Below, piece by piece: positions 27,521-36,746 of a stretch of 64,000 nucleotides of DNA. The notes beneath the pieces were generated by a model, which saw only the letters and a list, made by a program, of their open reading frames with translations, was not told the origin of the DNA and searched no databases. The position numbers and the translations under genes are program-made. The stretch comes from Kaistia adipata DSM 17808. Lineage in GTDB: Bacteria > Pseudomonadota > Alphaproteobacteria > Rhizobiales > Kaistiaceae. The first letter of the stretch is position 1. Every line of letters begins with the position of its first letter. The stretch is from contig NZ_AUHO01000006.1 in the NCBI RefSeq assembly GCF_000423225.1, positions 310,001 to 374,000 of the forward strand. Reading direction: 5' to 3'.

Positions 27521-27823
27521 GGTGGCTTCTCCCCTGTCGGCGGATATCAACACGCGCCCACTCGGCGCCGCACTTCCCCTTGCGTCAACTCTGCAAGTCT
27601 TTGCACAAGGGCGCCAGTCGGGTGCTTCGCGGCTCGACGGATTTCTCGCTTCCGCCAAAAGGCGACGACGACGACACGATCGGCTTAGGCTCGGCTTGAG
27701 ACCCGCCAGTTTTACTGAATCATACCACCTCGCACTCGCGCTCTATCGTTCGGCAACCGCGAAACCCGCCCGATCCCATGCCCCTCGCGGTCACCCAGCG
27801 ACCCGAGAAGCGGGGACCGAACC
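27521..27823. other. Divergent intergenic region, 303 bp
   Basis: This region lies between the tautomerase gene (minus) and the first polysaccharide gene (plus), so it should hold two promoters. I see no strong -35/-10 pair. The only clear structure is a small inverted repeat, TGCAA-GTCT-TTGCA, at 27592-27605, about 70 bp upstream of the tautomerase start, which could be an operator. No credible gene was found. Confidence 0.4.
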
Positions 27824-28936
27824 ATGCCGATCGACATGCCGGCACTTGCCGTCGCCTTTCTGCTTTCCGTGGCCATGGTGGAGGCACTTCGGCGCCTCGC
27901 CCCGGCTCTCGGCCTCGTCGACCAGCCGACGGCGCGCAAGGTGCACAGGGGCCTGGTGCCGGTCAGCGGTGGCCTGGCCATGTTTCTGGTCTATTCGACC
28001 ATGCTCGCCGGCTGGGCCAGCCATGCGTCCTGGGCGATCGCCGAGGCAGGGTGGCTGATCGCGGCGCTCTGCCTGCTGGTTGGCGTCGGCGTTCTCGACG
28101 ATCGCTATGACCTGCGCCCCTGGACGAAGCTGCTGGCGCAGGCGCTGGTGGCGCTCGCCCTCTGCTATGGCTGGGCGGAGGAAGATGGGGGGCCGATGCT
28201 GGCCACATTCGGTGCCGTCTTCGCCATGCCCGACTGGTTCGTCCTGCCGCTCACGCTCCTGTTCGTGATGGGCTGCATCAATGCGTTCAACATGGCGGAT
28301 GGGCTCGACGGGTTGGCCGGCGGCATGGCGGCCGTGGCGCTCGCCGGCATCGCCATCGTCGCGATGCTGCTCGAGCATCACTTCGTGCTGCAGGCGAGCC
28401 TCTTGCTGCTCGCTGTCGTGTTCGGGTTTCTCGTCTTCAACATGCGCAGTCCGTGGCGGCGGCGCGCGTCGGTGTTCATGGGCGATGCCGGCAGCATGAT
28501 GCTGGGTTGCGTGATCGCGGGCCTCATCCTCAGCCTGTCGTCGGCCAGCGCGGGGGAGGTCGCCCCGCCGTCGGCGGAGCTCTTTGCCGCCCTGCTCTGG
28601 CTCGTGGCGATTCCGATCGTCGATACGCTGAGCCTCATGGTGCGTCGGCCGCTGGCGGGTCGCAGCCCGATGGCGGCGGATCGCAGCCATCTGCATCACC
28701 TCCTGATCGATCGGGGCTATTCGCCGATGGGCGCCGTGCTCCTGCTGGTCGCATTGGCGGCGCTGCTTGGTGGCATCGGCCTTGTCGGCGCGCTGGCCGA
28801 TATGCCGGCCGGGATCATGATCGCGGGACTGCTCGGTCCAATCGGGGCGCATGCCACCTTCGTCCGGGCCGGCTTCGCACGCCGAGCGCGAAAAGAACCT
28901 CAGTCGTTCGACGCATCGCCGGAAGTCGCCGAATAG
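27824..28936 (+). CDS. WecA/MraY-family undecaprenyl-phosphate sugar-1-phosphate transferase
   Basis: A 370-residue polytopic membrane protein (about 10-11 helices). It has the Mg-binding and catalytic motifs of the family: GVLDDRYDLRPWTKL near residue 95, NAFNMADGLDGLAGG near 155, VFMGDAGSMMLG near 220, and the WecA-type DRSHLHHLL near 285. It transfers a HexNAc-1-phosphate (GlcNAc in WecA) from UDP to undecaprenyl phosphate on the inner leaflet and thus starts a lipid-linked repeat unit. It opens the polysaccharide locus, and its 3' end overlaps the convergent glycosyltransferase gene by 37 bp. Confidence 0.88.
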   Translation: MPIDMPALAVAFLLSVAMVEALRRLAPALGLVDQPTARKVHRGLVPVSGGLAMFLVYSTMLAGWASHASWAIAEAGWLIAALCLLVGVGVLDDRYDLRPWTKLLAQALVALALCYGWAEEDGGPMLATFGAVFAMPDWFVLPLTLLFVMGCINAFNMADGLDGLAGGMAAVALAGIAIVAMLLEHHFVLQASLLLLAVVFGFLVFNMRSPWRRRASVFMGDAGSMMLGCVIAGLILSLSSASAGEVAPPSAELFAALLWLVAIPIVDTLSLMVRRPLAGRSPMAADRSHLHHLLIDRGYSPMGAVLLLVALAALLGGIGLVGALADMPAGIMIAGLLGPIGAHATFVRAGFARRARKEPQSFDASPEVAE

Positions 28937-30183
28937 GGCACCCTGTCGTTCTGTTGTGAAGGGGCCCCTGCCCGGCTCGCCAGCGTCCCCAGGAGCTCGA
29001 CCCACCTGTCGATGGCCGGCGCGCGCCGGTGTCGTATCTCGAAGGCGCGACGCGCCTTGGTGCCCATCTCCCTCCGTCGGGAGGCGTCATCGCGCAGGAC
29101 GAGGATGCGCGCCGCCAGTTCCACGCCGGCGCCGATGGGGACGGTCTCGCCGCAACCATGCTCGCGCAGTGCCGTCGCCACTTCGCCTTTCGCGGCTCCG
29201 ATGAAGATCGCCGGCCGCCCCGCCGCCATGATGCCGTAGAGCTTGCTCGGGACGACATAGGGCTCGAGCTGAGGCAACAGCGAAATCAGATGCAGGTCGG
29301 GCACGGACAGGCTTTCGGCCAGTCTCTCTCGCGGTTGCAGCGGCCGGAAGGTGACGTTTTGCAGTCCCCGTCTCGTGACTTCCGCCTCAAGGCGGGCCCG
29401 TCCGAAACCGTTGCCGACCAGCAGGAATCGGATATCGCTGGCGGCGCGCAGGTGCGTCGCGGCATCGATCAGCGTGTTGAATTCGTGCGCGCGACCGAAA
29501 TTGCCGGAATAGCCGACGACGAAGGCGTCCCGCAGGCCCCACTCCGTCCGCAATGGATTGTCGGCGGACGAAACAGGCTCGATCCCATCTTCCGACCAAT
29601 AGGGGATCGTCAGCGCGGCGTGGGACTGCAGTCCGGACTGGGAGAGCCCCGCCGCCATGCCCGCTGTGGGCGCGATGTTGATCTCGGCGCGGCGCAGCGA
29701 CCAGTTCCGAAGCGCCCGCGTGATGCGGGCGGCGTAGCCATCGCGCGGCAGCACGCCCAGCTCGACCGCGACCTCGGGAAAGACATCGTGCAGCCAGTTG
29801 ACGAGCCGGCCGCCCCGGATCGCGATGGCCGCGGCCATGCTGACGGACAGGAGCGGCGGATCGGTGCAGGCGACGACGATGTCGTCGCGGCGGAGATGGG
29901 CGAGACACCAGAGCATGGCGGCGGCCTGGAAGCTGGCATAGTCCGCCGCCCTCCCCGCGAGGCTGGTGCGACCAAACCTGGTCGCTGGCAGGCGGCGGAT
30001 GCGAACGCCGTGGAGACGCTCGTCCCGACGCAGCCCTGGCGCGGGGGCGTCGTGCTTCCGCTGGCTGGCGAGGATTTCCACTGCCATGCCCCGCTCGGCC
30101 AGCCCGAAGGCCAGGCTCGACACCATGCGGCTGGTCGCGGACTCATCCGGATGGAAGTAGCGGTTTACGAGGATGATGCGCAT
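28900..30183 (-). CDS. WbuB-like GT4 glycosyltransferase
   Basis: A 427-residue GT-B glycosyltransferase. MRIILVNRYFHPDESATSRM at the start, VNWLHDVFPEVAVELGV near residue 140, GYSGNFGRAHEFNTLIDA near 230 and VPSKLYGIMAAGRPAIFIG near 335 match the WbuB (L-fucosamine transferase-like) branch of GT4. I start at the ATG at 30183, which has a perfect GGAGGG site; the frame continues upstream without one. It is on the minus strand, divergent from gmd, and is likely to add the second sugar to the undecaprenyl-linked HexNAc. Confidence 0.85.
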   Translation of the reverse strand: MRIILVNRYFHPDESATSRMVSSLAFGLAERGMAVEILASQRKHDAPAPGLRRDERLHGVRIRRLPATRFGRTSLAGRAADYASFQAAAMLWCLAHLRRDDIVVACTDPPLLSVSMAAAIAIRGGRLVNWLHDVFPEVAVELGVLPRDGYAARITRALRNWSLRRAEINIAPTAGMAAGLSQSGLQSHAALTIPYWSEDGIEPVSSADNPLRTEWGLRDAFVVGYSGNFGRAHEFNTLIDAATHLRAASDIRFLLVGNGFGRARLEAEVTRRGLQNVTFRPLQPRERLAESLSVPDLHLISLLPQLEPYVVPSKLYGIMAAGRPAIFIGAAKGEVATALREHGCGETVPIGAGVELAARILVLRDDASRRREMGTKARRAFEIRHRRAPAIDRWVELLGTLASRAGAPSQQNDRVPYSATSGDASND

Positions 30184-30463
30184 GAATTCCCTCCGTGCGA
30201 GCCAGGCGAGCCTTCCGTGGCTGTCCATGCGCGGCAAGGCGCAAAAGCGGCCAGCCCCTTCCCCTGATCGAGGGGGGGGCCTGTGCTGGCGGAGAAAAGC
30301 GGGAGTCCAGTGCCTCAAATGGTCGATCGCGCGAGGGGGAGAAGCAGGCGGCCCCCTCGGATGAACTAGTCTTCGACCGCATCATCGATCCTTTTGCCAG
30401 GACGGCGCCTCACCCTGCTCGCGCTAGAACAGACGGCAGGCTGATCAGAGCGATGGGTGAAGC

Positions 30464-31534
30464 ATGGCGAGGAAGCGAGCGCTGATTGTCGGCGTCACCG
30501 GCCAGGACGGGGCCTATCTCGCCGAACTCCTGCTGGACAAGGACTATGAGGTCCATGGCGTGAAGCGGCGGTCCTCCTCCTTCAATACCCAGCGGATCGA
30601 CCACCTCTACGAGGATCCGCACGGCGCCGAGCCGCGGCTGCATCTCCATTTCGGCGAACTGACCGACGCCACCAATCTCTGCCGCATCATTCATCAGGTG
30701 CGGCCGGACGAGATCTACAATCTCGGGGCGCAGAGCCATGTCCAGGTCAGCTTCGAGACCCCCGAATACACGGCGAACGCCGACGCGCTGGGCGCGCTGC
30801 GCCTGCTCGAGGCCGTTCGCATCGCCGGGCTGGAGGAGCGTTGCCGGTTCTACCAGGCCTCGACCTCGGAACTCTTCGGCGGCAGCGGCGATCGGTTGCA
30901 GAGCGAGCGGACGCCCTTTTCGCCGCGCAGCCCCTACGCGGCGGCCAAGCTCTACGCCTACTGGATCACGGTGAACTATCGGCAGGCGTATGGGATGCAC
31001 GCCTCGAATGGCATTCTCTTCAACCACGAGAGCCCACTGCGCGGCGAGACCTTCGTCACCCGCAAGATCACGCGGGGCGTGGCGGCGATCGAGCTCGGCC
31101 TGCAGCAGACGATCCATCTCGGCAATCTCGAGGCGCGACGGGACTGGGGCCATGCGCGCGACTACGTCGAGGGCATGTGGCGCATCGTGCAGCATGCGGA
31201 AGCCGATGACTTCGTGCTCGCGACGGGCGAGACGCACACGGTCCGGGAGTTCGTCGAGCGGGCCTTCGGAGAAGTCGGGCGGGGGATCGAATGGTCCGGC
31301 CGGGGGGCGGAGGAAGTGGGATGGGACGCGCGATCGGGCGCGCGGCTGATCGCCATCGATCCGCGCTACTACCGCCCGACCGATGTCGAACGCCTGCATG
31401 GCGATCCGACGAAGGCCAGGGCCCAGCTCGGATGGCGCCATCGCGTCACCTTTGCGGAGCTGGTCGCCGAGATGGTCCAGTCGGACCTTCGGACCGTCTT
31501 GCGTGAGGTTGGCCGAAATGACCGCAGCGCCTGA
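30464..31534 (+). CDS. gmd: GDP-mannose 4,6-dehydratase
   Basis: A 356-residue extended short-chain dehydrogenase converting GDP-D-mannose to GDP-4-keto-6-deoxymannose. It has [20 protein letters not shown] (NADP-binding), [35 protein letters not shown], the catalytic TSELFG and [12 protein letters not shown] (Tyr/Lys) and [17 protein letters not shown]. All are Gmd-specific. Its end overlaps the next gene, fcl, by 17 bp, so the two form a GDP-L-fucose pair. Genes for GDP-mannose supply (manB, manC) are not in this window. Confidence 0.96.
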   Translation: MARKRALIVGVTGQDGAYLAELLLDKDYEVHGVKRRSSSFNTQRIDHLYEDPHGAEPRLHLHFGELTDATNLCRIIHQVRPDEIYNLGAQSHVQVSFETPEYTANADALGALRLLEAVRIAGLEERCRFYQASTSELFGGSGDRLQSERTPFSPRSPYAAAKLYAYWITVNYRQAYGMHASNGILFNHESPLRGETFVTRKITRGVAAIELGLQQTIHLGNLEARRDWGHARDYVEGMWRIVQHAEADDFVLATGETHTVREFVERAFGEVGRGIEWSGRGAEEVGWDARSGARLIAIDPRYYRPTDVERLHGDPTKARAQLGWRHRVTFAELVAEMVQSDLRTVLREVGRNDRSA

Positions 31535-32519
31535 GGACGATACGTTTCCACTGGCCGGCAAGCGGATCTGGGTGGCCGGGCATCGCGGCATGGTGGGATC
31601 CGCGATCGTGCGGCGGCTGCAGCGCGAGCCCTGCGACGTGCTGACCGTCACGCGCGACGAACTCGACCTCCGGAGACAGGCGCCGACCGAGGCGTGGATC
31701 GATGCGATGGAACCGGACGCCATCGTCGTCGCGGCGGCGCGGGTCGGCGGCATCCAGGCGAATGCCTCGCATCCGGCCGGCTTTCTCTACGACAATCTGG
31801 CGATTGCGACGAACATCATCGAGGGCGCCCGCCGCGCCGGCGTGGCGAAGTTGCTCTTCCTGGGATCAAGCTGCATGTATCCCCGCGCGGCGGCGCAGCC
31901 GATTGCCGAAGCAGCCCTATTGGCGGGGCCGCTCGAGCCGACGAACGAGCCCTATGCGGTCGCCAAGATCGCCGGGCTGAAGCTGGCCGAGAGCTATCAT
32001 CGCGAGCATGGCTGCCGGTTCATCTCGGCCGTTCCCCCCAATCTCTACGGGCCCGGCGACAATTACGACCCGGAATCCGCCCATGTGCTGGCGGCGCTGG
32101 TCCGCCGGTTTCACCTGGCGAAGGAGGACAGGCTCGACCGCGTGGCCATCTGGGGCTCCGGCACCCCGACGCGGGAGTTCCTGCATGTCGACGATCTCGC
32201 CGATGCCTGCGTGCTGCTGCTCCGCCGCTATGAGGCGGCGCCCTTCATCAATGTCGGCAGCGGCAGGGAGATCTCGATCCGCGCTCTGGCCGAGCTTGTC
32301 GCGGAGTTGACGGGGTATCGCGGCGCCATTGATCTGGATCCTTCGCGGCCGGACGGCACGCCGCGAAAGGTGATGGACATCAGTCGGATCCTCACCATGG
32401 GTTGGCGACCGCGGATCGGCCTGCGGGAGGGTATCGCTGCTACCTATCGCGACTGGCTGGCGCGGGCCGGGGCAACGCCTGACCGGACCCCGGCATTGGG
32501 GCGGCCTTGGGCGCATTGA
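31518..32519 (+). CDS. fcl: GDP-L-fucose synthase
   Basis: A 333-residue NADPH-dependent epimerase/reductase that makes GDP-L-fucose from the Gmd product. Motifs are [16 protein letters not shown] near residue 20, [23 protein letters not shown] with the catalytic Ser, [20 protein letters not shown] with Tyr/Lys and [21 protein letters not shown] place the start at the ATG at 31518, inside the end of gmd, so the two are translationally coupled. It is convergent with the Wzx-like gene 25 bp away. Confidence 0.95.
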   Translation: MTAAPEDDTFPLAGKRIWVAGHRGMVGSAIVRRLQREPCDVLTVTRDELDLRRQAPTEAWIDAMEPDAIVVAAARVGGIQANASHPAGFLYDNLAIATNIIEGARRAGVAKLLFLGSSCMYPRAAAQPIAEAALLAGPLEPTNEPYAVAKIAGLKLAESYHREHGCRFISAVPPNLYGPGDNYDPESAHVLAALVRRFHLAKEDRLDRVAIWGSGTPTREFLHVDDLADACVLLLRRYEAAPFINVGSGREISIRALAELVAELTGYRGAIDLDPSRPDGTPRKVMDISRILTMGWRPRIGLREGIAATYRDWLARAGATPDRTPALGRPWAH

Positions 32520-32544
32520 GGCCAGAGGCCGGCTGGCGAGGCGG

Positions 32545-34002
32545 TCAGGTCATCGGCGTGGCCTGCCGCAGTCCCCGGATCAGCCCAAGATAGAAACGCC
32601 CCTGCCCCAGCACCAGGAACATCATCCCCCCATAGACCAGAAGCATGACGCCGCCGCCTTGGACCAGCTCCCCGATGGGGCCCGGACGGGCGCCCGCCAG
32701 GCGCTCCACCAGCAGCGTTGCGGCAAGCGCGGCGCCGGACGCGGCGAGCGGCCGGAGGATGGCCGGCACGATGTCGCGCGGCGTGACGGGACCGCCATGG
32801 GCGCTCCAGACGATATGGGGCAGGAACCACAGCATCATGGCGGCCGAATAGGCGGCGGCGACGCCACGCGGACCATGGGGCAGACCGGCGATGCAGGCGC
32901 CGACGACCAGACCGGCCATGACGAGCGCGATCCTGAAGGATCGGTTCTGACGTCCGGTCGCGAGCAACAGCCAGCCGAACGGATTGGTCAGGCTGAAGAC
33001 GAGCAAGGTGGGCGTCAGGATTTGGAAGATGACCGCTGCCTCCCGCCATTTCGGTCCGAACAGGACGAGGAAGATCGGCTCGGCGAAGAGGCCGAGAAAC
33101 AGCGTCAATGGCAGCGACAGGGAGACCAGAAGCGCATAGCCCTTGAGGAAATAGGCGCGCAGTCGCTCGGGGTCATCCTGTAACCGCGAAAGGGCAGAGA
33201 ACGCCACGCTGCCGACGGCGTTGCTGAGATTGTCGATCGGCACCGAGATCAGCTGATAGGCGCGGCCATAGTGGCCGAGCGCCTCGGCGCCCCAGACGCG
33301 GCCGATCAGGATCTTCTCGAGGTTGAATCCGAGATAGGTGACGATGGTGTTGAGCGTGTTGGTGCCACCGACGCGCAGGAACGGGATCACCTCGCGCCAG
33401 GCGAAGCGCCATCGGGGCAGCCAGCCGGTTGCCATCCAGAGGCCGATGGCGGTCCCGAGCTGGAGGAAGAGGTTTGCCCCCACCAGGGCCCAGTAGCGAT
33501 AGCCGGCCAGGGCCAGGACCACGCCGGCGAGAAGGCCGAGCAGCTGCCCGACGAACTCGATGATCGTCAACGCGCCATAGCGCATGGAGCGTTGCAGGAT
33601 GGCCAGCTGCTGCACGCTCGCGGCACTCAGCAGGAAGCCGGGCGCGAGCAGGATGGTCAGCCAGAACAGGCGCGGCTCGCCGTAGAAGGAAACGAGGATG
33701 GGAGCCAGGACGCCGCAGGCTGCCGCGAGCCATGCGCCGATCAGAATGTTGATCCAGAACAACGTCGACAATTGCGTGTCGGAGATGCTCCGCGCCTGGA
33801 CCACCGCGGTCGACAGCCCCGCGGACGCGAGCATCGCCATCATGCCCGTGACGGCCGTGGCCATGGCGACGAGGCCGAACTCGCTCGGATCGAGCAGTCG
33901 TGCGAGGACCGCCATGAAGGCGAGCCGAGCGATGACGCTCAGCCCCTGGCCGAGGAGCTTGGCAAGGCCGCCGCGGAGTGTCCTCCGCCGCAGGTCGTCC
34001 AT
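32545..34002 (-). CDS. Wzx-type polysaccharide flippase
   Basis: A 485-residue protein with about 12-14 membrane helices, typical of the polysaccharide branch of the MOP superfamily. It starts RGGLAKLLGQGLSVIARLAFM, with ARLLDPSEFGLVAMATAVTGM, and has LISVPIDNLSNAVGSVAFSALSR (read in pieces) near residue 240, close to WzxC/AmsL-like colanic and amylovoran exporters. It would flip undecaprenyl-linked repeat units across the inner membrane. The ATG at 34002 has GGAGAAAG upstream; the frame is open to 34086 without a good site. Function depends on the Wzy gene further right in the locus. Confidence 0.87.
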   Translation of the reverse strand: MDDLRRRTLRGGLAKLLGQGLSVIARLAFMAVLARLLDPSEFGLVAMATAVTGMMAMLASAGLSTAVVQARSISDTQLSTLFWINILIGAWLAAACGVLAPILVSFYGEPRLFWLTILLAPGFLLSAASVQQLAILQRSMRYGALTIIEFVGQLLGLLAGVVLALAGYRYWALVGANLFLQLGTAIGLWMATGWLPRWRFAWREVIPFLRVGGTNTLNTIVTYLGFNLEKILIGRVWGAEALGHYGRAYQLISVPIDNLSNAVGSVAFSALSRLQDDPERLRAYFLKGYALLVSLSLPLTLFLGLFAEPIFLVLFGPKWREAAVIFQILTPTLLVFSLTNPFGWLLLATGRQNRSFRIALVMAGLVVGACIAGLPHGPRGVAAAYSAAMMLWFLPHIVWSAHGGPVTPRDIVPAILRPLAASGAALAATLLVERLAGARPGPIGELVQGGGVMLLVYGGMMFLVLGQGRFYLGLIRGLRQATPMT

Positions 34003-34302
34003 GGTGACTTTCTCCGTTGGGCTGACAAATGAGTTTACGCAACCTGGGAGTGTATCCTCGGTGTGGTTCCTGGTTGGTTCCGTCATGCGGCTGAGTGACT
34101 ACGCCTAATGGATCGCGGTCCGCCGAGATCGAGCTGGTTCGCTTCGCGTCTGCGCAATAAGCATGAGCCGATTCGCCAAATAGTCAGGCTGCCTTGGCAA
34201 GGCGACGATCCTAGCCTCAGTCGCACTCGCCCTGCCCTCGTGAAGTCCGCCGCGCCTCTGGGTCGGCGCCGGACGCGCGGGTCGGGCGCGACGAGGATCG
34301 CC
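34003..34302. other. Divergent intergenic region, 300 bp
   Basis: This stretch lies between the flippase gene (minus) and the SDR gene (plus) and must contain promoters for both. A short palindrome, GCCTTG-G-CAAGGC, is present at 34191-34203, about 100 bp upstream of the SDR start; it may be an operator. The reading frame upstream of the SDR ATG is open but its translation is arginine-rich and unlike protein. No gene is supported here. Confidence 0.4.
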
Positions 34303-35367
34303 ATGAAGGTGCTTGTTACGGGGCATCGCGGCTATATCGGCACGGTGATGGTGCCGATGCTGCTGGCGGCGGGTCATGCTGTGACCGGCTGCGACACCGA
34401 TTTCTACAGCGACTGCTCCTTCGCGCCCGGCGGGACGATCGCCCCGGTTCCGGAAATCCGGAGGGACGTCCGGGACCTTGGCGTGGACGATCTGCGCGGC
34501 TTCGACGCGGTGATCCATCTCGCGGCCCTTTCGAATGATCCGCTGGGCGATCTGAGCGAGGACTTGACCTACGAGATCAACCATCTCGCCAGCGTCCGTC
34601 TCGCGACGCTGGCCAAGATGGCGGGCGTGCGTCGCTTTCTGTTCGCCTCCTCTTGCAGCAATTATGGTCGTTCCGGCGACGACCTTGTCTCCGAGGCGGA
34701 GGTGCTCAACCCCTTGACCGCCTATGGCCGCTCCAAGGCGAGGGCGGAGCGCGACATCGGCCGGCTCGCGGACCTCCGCTTCTGTCCGGTCTTCTTTCGG
34801 CCGGCGACGGCCTATGGCGTCTCCCCTCGCCTGCGTACCGATGTCGTGCTCAACAACCTCGTCGCCGGCGCGGTCACTCGCGGGGTGTGCCGGCTTCAGT
34901 CCGACGGATCGCCCTGGCGGCCGCTGGTGCATGTGCAGGATATTGCCCGAGCGTTCCTGGCCGGGCTCGTTGCCGACGAGGCGCGACTTCGCGGCCAGGC
35001 CTTCAATGTCGGTCAAACCATGGAGAACTACCGCGTCCGGGACCTGGCGGAGATCGTGACCGCGGTCGTGCCCGGATGCCGCCTCGAGCTCGTGGACGGC
35101 GCGGGGCCCGACAAGCGGTCCTACCGCGTCTCGTTCGAGAAGATCCGGCAGATTCTGCCCGAATTCGTGCCGCAATGGGACGCGCGGCGCGGCGCGGCGG
35201 AGCTCCAGGCAGCCTATCGTTCGTCCGGACACGATCCGATGGCGGTGGACGGCCCGCGCTACCAGCGCATCGCCCAGATCCGCCTGCTGCTGGCGGCGGG
35301 CGTCGTGGGCGGGGACCTGCGCCGCCGGGCGCCGGTCTCGCCGGCCTCGGTCGTGGCGGCATCCTGA
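34303..35367 (+). CDS. NAD-dependent sugar epimerase/dehydratase (extended SDR)
   Basis: A 354-residue SDR protein. The nucleotide-binding loop is VLVTGHRGYIGTVM, followed by VIHLAALSNDPLGD, ASSCSNYGRSGDD with the catalytic Ser region, TAYGRSKARAERDI with the catalytic Tyr and Lys, and FFRPATAYGVSPRLR. The S-N-D-P and S-C-S-N-Y-G variants belong to a subfamily I associate with clusters containing cytidylyltransferases and C-methyltransferases. It probably oxidises, dehydrates or epimerises an NDP-sugar. Its stop codon overlaps the start of the DUF4910 gene (TGATG), so the two are coupled. The exact reaction is unknown. Confidence 0.8.
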   Translation: MKVLVTGHRGYIGTVMVPMLLAAGHAVTGCDTDFYSDCSFAPGGTIAPVPEIRRDVRDLGVDDLRGFDAVIHLAALSNDPLGDLSEDLTYEINHLASVRLATLAKMAGVRRFLFASSCSNYGRSGDDLVSEAEVLNPLTAYGRSKARAERDIGRLADLRFCPVFFRPATAYGVSPRLRTDVVLNNLVAGAVTRGVCRLQSDGSPWRPLVHVQDIARAFLAGLVADEARLRGQAFNVGQTMENYRVRDLAEIVTAVVPGCRLELVDGAGPDKRSYRVSFEKIRQILPEFVPQWDARRGAAELQAAYRSSGHDPMAVDGPRYQRIAQIRLLLAAGVVGGDLRRRAPVSPASVVAAS

Positions 35368-36746
35368 TGGATACGGTTGTCGCCAGCTTCGGGTCGACCG
35401 AGTCGACGGCTTTGGTCGAGGCGGTGCCGGCGGCGATCGGCGATGACATCCACGCGCTGGTGCGCGACCTGTTTCCGATCTGCCGTAGCCTCGCCGGCGA
35501 CGGGCTGAGGGAAAGCTTGCAGGTGCTGCGCCGAAGGATCGATCTGACGGTGCACGAGGTGCCGACAGGCACGCAGGTGTTCGACTGGGTGATCCCGAAA
35601 GAATGGAAGATCCGCGACGCCTATATCCGCAACGCGGCCGGCGAGCGGGTGGTCGACTTTCGGGTGAACAATCTGCATGTGATGAACTACAGCGTGCCGG
35701 TCCGCGCCAACATGGATCTGGCGGCGCTTCGTGGGCACATCTTCACCCTGCCCGACCAGCCGGACGTCATTCCCTACAGGAAGAGCTATTTCGAGGAAGG
35801 ATGGGGCTTCTGCATGGCGCATCGCGCGCTGATGGCACTGCCCGACGGGCGCTACGACGTGGTGATCGATTCAAGCCACGACGATGGTAGCCTGAGCTAT
35901 GGCGAATATCTGCATCGCGGCGACTCCGAGTCCGAGGTGCTCCTCTCCAGCCATATCTGCCACCCCTCCCTCGCCAACGACAATTGCTCGGGACCGGCGC
36001 TGCTGGCGATTCTGGCCGCCCAGCTGGCGCAGCGGCGCACGCGGTACAGCTACCGCTTCCTGTGGGCGCCGGGGACGCTCGGCGCGATCGCCTGGCTGGC
36101 GCGCAACCAGGCGCGGGTTGACCGCATCCGGCACGGTCTCGTGGTCGCCTGCGTCGGCGACGGCGGCGGGCCGACCTACAAACGAAGCCGGAGGGGCGAT
36201 GCGTTGGTCGATCGGGCTGCGGCGCATGTGCTGCGCCATGCGGCGGCCACGTCATCCGTGCTTCCGTTCTCGCCGGTCGGTTATGACGAGCGGCAATATG
36301 GCTCGCCCGGCTTCAATCTGCCGGTCGGGCTCTTCCAGCGCAGCCTGTTCGGAACGTTTCCCGAATACCACACCTCGGCCGACGACCTCGATTTCGTAAG
36401 GCCGGAGCATCTCGCCAGCTCCTACCGGATGATCTGCGGCATCCTCGACGTGCTCGAGCAGGACCATCGTCCCGTCAGTCTCGTCCGGCATGGCGAGCCG
36501 ATGCTTTCCCGGCACGGATTGTTTGCGCGCGCCACGCAGGGAGGCGCCGGCGCGCCCAGCAATCTGACCCTGCTCTGGACACTCAACCTGGCCGATGGCA
36601 CCCACTCGCTGCTCGATATCGCGGAGCGGGCCGATCTTTCGTTTGCGGCCATTGCCTCGGCGGCGCGCAGCCTGCGGGATCATGGGCTGCTGGCTCCTGT
36701 CGCCACGGAGCGCGACTTGCCCGATGCCGAGGCCTCCCGATCCTAG
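35367..36746 (+). CDS. DUF4910 aminopeptidase-like protein with C-terminal winged helix
   Basis: A 459-residue soluble protein of the DUF4910/DUF2172 group, a zinc-aminopeptidase-like fold (M28 clan) repeatedly found in polysaccharide loci. Evidence: LFPICRSLAGDGLRESL near the start, WKIRDAYI, VLLSSHICHPSLANDNCSG near residue 195 with likely metal ligands, FNLPVGLFQRSLFGTFPEYH and TSADDLDFV near 330, and a winged-helix-like tail (LTLLWTLNLADGTHSLLDIA). The segment I remember as PETIGSI in relatives reads PGTLGAI here, so an acidic residue may be missing. The biochemical role of these proteins in sugar pathways is not known to me. Confidence 0.75.
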   Translation: MDTVVASFGSTESTALVEAVPAAIGDDIHALVRDLFPICRSLAGDGLRESLQVLRRRIDLTVHEVPTGTQVFDWVIPKEWKIRDAYIRNAAGERVVDFRVNNLHVMNYSVPVRANMDLAALRGHIFTLPDQPDVIPYRKSYFEEGWGFCMAHRALMALPDGRYDVVIDSSHDDGSLSYGEYLHRGDSESEVLLSSHICHPSLANDNCSGPALLAILAAQLAQRRTRYSYRFLWAPGTLGAIAWLARNQARVDRIRHGLVVACVGDGGGPTYKRSRRGDALVDRAAAHVLRHAAATSSVLPFSPVGYDERQYGSPGFNLPVGLFQRSLFGTFPEYHTSADDLDFVRPEHLASSYRMICGILDVLEQDHRPVSLVRHGEPMLSRHGLFARATQGGAGAPSNLTLLWTLNLADGTHSLLDIAERADLSFAAIASAARSLRDHGLLAPVATERDLPDAEASRS

